64,000 nt of DNA from Polyangiaceae bacterium (GTDB lineage Bacteria; Myxococcota_A; Polyangia; Polyangiales; Polyangiaceae), in contig JABTUA010000001.1 in NCBI GenBank assembly GCA_015075635.1, forward strand, positions 3,100,001-3,164,000. The letters are read 5' to 3'. The notes below the pieces were generated by a model that was not told the origin of the DNA, ran no database searches, and was given only the letters and a program-made list of their open reading frames with translations. The translations under genes and the position numbers were made by a program. Numbering within the stretch: position 1 is the first letter of the stretch; each line of letters begins with the position of its first letter. Below, in pieces: positions 63,121-64,000 of the stretch.

Positions 63121-64000
63121 TCACGCATCGGAGCCTCCATCGACCCTCTCGAGTCGCTGCAATCGTCGCCCTCGTTCGCCCCGGCTCTCGACCAGTCGGA
63201 CGCCCTTGTGTCCGGCCGCGAGAGCTACCCGGGCGGCGCCCAGTCGTTCGGGCCCCCAGCCGTGTCCGGCGGCCTTGAGCTCGGCCCGGAGCGCCAGCTC
63301 GCCCAACCCCTCGGGGTGGCGCACGAGCACGGCGGCGAGCGTCTCGGCGTCCCTGAGCACGTCAGCCCGGACCGCGGCGCGGCGCTGCTCTCGGCGGTCG
63401 TTTGCCGTCGCCGGATCGGCGTCCGGGTCGCTGCACTCCTTCACGGTGTGTCGGTCGCGGTCGAGCCTGAGCCAGAATTCGCCCCGGTCGGCCCGGCGGT
63501 TCTTGGCCACTCGCACGTGAATCACCTCGGGCTCGTCCTTCGGGGTTCGGAGCATCAGGAGCGTCTGCGCCCCGAATTCGATGGCCCTCGACTCGGCGCC
63601 GGCGGCCAGGTCGTTCGTGGTGTCGGCGGCGTCCTCGCTCCGGTAGCTCCCGCGGTTTGCCTCGCTGGTCGCGACCACGAGTAGCCTGTGGTGGGAAACG
63701 GCCCAGCGAATCGCGCGCACGTTGCCCTCGACCATCTCGCGCGGCGTCTTGGCCGTGACGGCCGCCGACGACATTGCGGCCTGCATCGAGTCGACCATCA
63801 ACATGCCTCGCCGCCGCTCCTCCTCGCACCAGCGCGCCAGGTCCGATGCGGCCGACTCGATCGTGTGGGTGGCGTCGTAGAAGCGCACGCGGAGCCCGGA
63901 CAAGGCGGCCTCGACGTCCTCGAGCACTTCGGGATCTCGGAGCTCGAGCTGGGCGACCGTGAACCCTGCGATCTGGGCAAGCCTGACCGTGAGGTCCTCG
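63121..64000 (-). CDS. DnaB/RepA-like AAA/RecA-fold ATPase (5' end beyond the window)
   Basis: The C-terminal 292 residues are visible; the frame stays open to the right edge. RecA-fold features: a strand and Walker B GMLMVDSMQAAM, the sensor strand LLVVATSEANRGSYRS, GAQTLLMLRTP and VRVAKNRRADRGEFWLRLD, as in DnaB-like and RepA/AAA-25 ATPases that open DNA for replication. Walker A must lie past the edge. The final 90 residues form a helical domain resembling a winged helix (RHPEGLGELALRAELKAAGH). It heads the leftward operon that contains the terminases, separated by the repeat cluster. Confidence 0.8.
   Translation of the reverse strand, partial: EDLTVRLAQIAGFTVAQLELRDPEVLEDVEAALSGLRVRFYDATHTIESAASDLARWCEEERRRGMLMVDSMQAAMSSAAVTAKTPREMVEGNVRAIRWAVSHHRLLVVATSEANRGSYRSEDAADTTNDLAAGAESRAIEFGAQTLLMLRTPKDEPEVIHVRVAKNRRADRGEFWLRLDRDRHTVKECSDPDADPATANDRREQRRAAVRADVLRDAETLAAVLVRHPEGLGELALRAELKAAGHGWGPERLGAARVALAAGHKGVRLVESRGERGRRLQRLERVDGGSDA

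Overview
The window is about 70% GC, with densely packed genes, many 1-4 nt start/stop overlaps and frequent GTG and TTG starts. The gene families point to a myxobacterium, most likely of the Polyangium/Sorangium group. They include a zinc-ribbon/GYF membrane protein with an Ala-Pro-Lys repeat, a Hanks-type Ser/Thr kinase with one membrane span and a Pro/Ala-rich tail, many lipoproteins with low-complexity linkers, Sel1 and TPR proteins, an FHA protein and a REC-GGDEF protein. The species is inferred from gene content only.

Region 1 (1-9600) carries envelope functions. A leftward run encodes an AMIN-like exported protein, an LptD-like outer-membrane protein, a REC-GGDEF response regulator and a TolC-family protein cut by the left edge. 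Next come a START-like exported protein coupled to a small lipoprotein, a large polytopic membrane protein and two more lipoproteins. Region 2 (9700-23200) is core metabolism: gltB-gltD (ammonia assimilation), a TrhA-like membrane protein with a Cys-rich partner, then plsB-like, gpsA and plsC genes for phospholipid synthesis. Region 3 (23300-36500) holds the zinc-ribbon/GYF protein, an L,D-transpeptidase, citrate synthase, a PHP phosphoesterase, prolyl oligopeptidase, a FadR-type regulator, an SCP2 protein and an FHA protein. Region 4 (36500-52830) holds two MFS transporters, a short-chain dehydrogenase cluster, a kinase/DTW/SfsA operon, a methyltransferase, a TPR protein with a caspase-like but probably inactive N-terminus, a Tat-exported LigB dioxygenase, a glutathione-reductase-like enzyme and a PhnD-like protein.

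Region 5 (52900-64000) is an integrated element. It starts in the 3' end of a tRNA-Pro(GGG) gene with a tyrosine recombinase whose reading frame runs backwards through the tRNA. Almost all its genes point left. It has a control arm (ribbon-helix-helix protein, small coupled genes, integrase) and a packaging/structural arm: DnaB/RepA-like ATPase, putative small terminase, large terminase, HK97-type protease, coiled-coil protein, fibre-like protein and tail-tube-like protein. No portal or major capsid gene is visible in the usual place. The element continues past the right edge, so it may be a phage satellite, a decayed prophage or a phage with unusual gene order.

A regulatory theme runs through the chromosomal part. 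Many first genes lack a Shine-Dalgarno sequence but have a TANNNT hexamer 6-9 nt before the start codon, which suggests leaderless mRNAs. Genes inside operons instead use coupled overlaps or clear GGAGG-type sites.
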